From NCBI GenBank assembly GCA_930367215.1, contig OV884059.1, positions 21,662,945 through 21,726,944 of the forward strand: 64,000 nucleotides of DNA, written 5' to 3'. This document shows positions 63,887 through 64,000 of this stretch, one piece after another. Source of the DNA: Pollenia angustigena (taxonomy: Eukaryota > Arthropoda > Insecta > Diptera > Polleniidae). Numbering within the stretch: the stretch's first letter is position 1; each line of letters begins with the position of its first letter. The notes below the pieces were generated by a model. That model worked only from the letters and a program-made list of their open reading frames with translations. It did not search any database and was not told the origin of the DNA. Both the position numbers and the translations under genes were made by a program.

Positions 63887-64000
63887 CAGGGTTGATAAAG
63901 TTGGTACAATTGTTCTTTTTTTGGTACAATTCAAAACTTAAAAGTACGCTGGTACCCCCGTAACTCATTTGGTGCTATTTCCAAATTTTTCAAGCCTACA
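63887..64000. mobile_element. hAT end, sister of 34899-37313, running off the window
   Basis: CAGGGTTGATAAAGTTGGTA is the reverse complement of the right terminus at 37294-37313. The match continues through GGTACAATTCAAAACTTAAA, AGTACGCTGGTACCCCCGTA and ACTCATTTGGTGCTATTTCC (compare 37200-37300). The element continues beyond the window, so size and duplication are unknown. Confidence 0.88.

Noticed and set aside
1..64000. tRNA genes, rRNA, CRISPR arrays, bacterial-type operons
   Set aside because: No cloverleaf with A/B boxes, no rRNA words and no regularly spaced identical repeats were seen; the sequence is eukaryotic in character.

Overview
The window is strongly AT-rich eukaryotic DNA, most likely intergenic or heterochromatic sequence from a higher dipteran fly. 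The evidence is the many TACATATGTATGTA-type microsatellites, a Jockey-clade LINE, a mariner, a pogo-like MITE, several hAT families, and dispersed repeats carrying phrases such as CGATGTCCGTCTGTC and AAAATCGGTTCAGTAGG that I associate with fly genomes. The species is not identifiable by eye, and placement in the calyptrate flies is only a guess. I found no convincing host protein-coding gene, no tRNA or rRNA gene and no CRISPR array. Every recognisable coding stretch is a decayed transposon protein.

Layout. 0-8 kb: a four-copy tandem array of about 154 bp, two short inverted-repeat elements, a 140-bp foldback MITE, an element with a TIR derived from ACAGAACATGGG, and a pogo-like MITE. 8-16.5 kb: several MITEs with 3-bp TWA-type target duplications, two hAT elements (11078-12194 and 14157-15060), a hammerhead-like RNA motif, and a dispersed repeat with three 120-bp tandem units. 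16.6-19.4 kb: an hAT element with transposase remains (16629-18766), followed 33 bp later by a second, non-autonomous hAT (18800-19421). 20-23.5 kb: nested TWA-type MITEs and an inverted-repeat element. 23.5-28.3 kb: a dense stack of at least six hAT elements, including a Charlie/ZBED-like transposase relic, most with perfect 8-bp target duplications. 31.6-33.5 kb: a 146-bp tandem duplication and an hAT element whose relative recurs at 49.8 kb. 34.9-43.7 kb: a 2.4-kb hAT element partly caught in a nearly perfect 3,861-bp direct tandem duplication (36025-39885 and 39886-43746). The duplicated unit also carries an hAT MITE, a LINE RT scrap and a Mutator-like element with an 11-bp target duplication. 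44-48.5 kb: MITEs, a LINE C-terminal scrap, and an hAT MITE with a perfect target duplication. 48.8-51.8 kb: a three-level nest, with an hAT inside a PIF/Harbinger relic inside a TWA-type MITE. 53.8-58.7 kb: a shell with TATCGATA-rich ends that contains a broken Jockey-like LINE. 59.4-64 kb: hAT MITEs, an internally deleted mariner interrupted by the 140-bp foldback MITE, a TWA-type MITE, and the end of a further hAT that runs off the window.

The genes do not form a pathway. The biology on show is layered transposition and decay. The relationships most worth following are: (i) non-autonomous elements whose ends match a transposase relic in the same window, namely the CACCCTTATT foldback MITEs with the Harbinger relic and the GCATATTTT-rich hATs; (ii) hAT-like termini packed with the DREF site TATCGATA; (iii) a guild of MITEs with TTA/TAA/TAT duplications and TIRs sharing TACAC or GGCC words; (iv) the recent or artefactual tandem duplication.

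Coordinates of TIRs and target duplications were read base by base. Family assignments rest on remembered motifs and were not searched.
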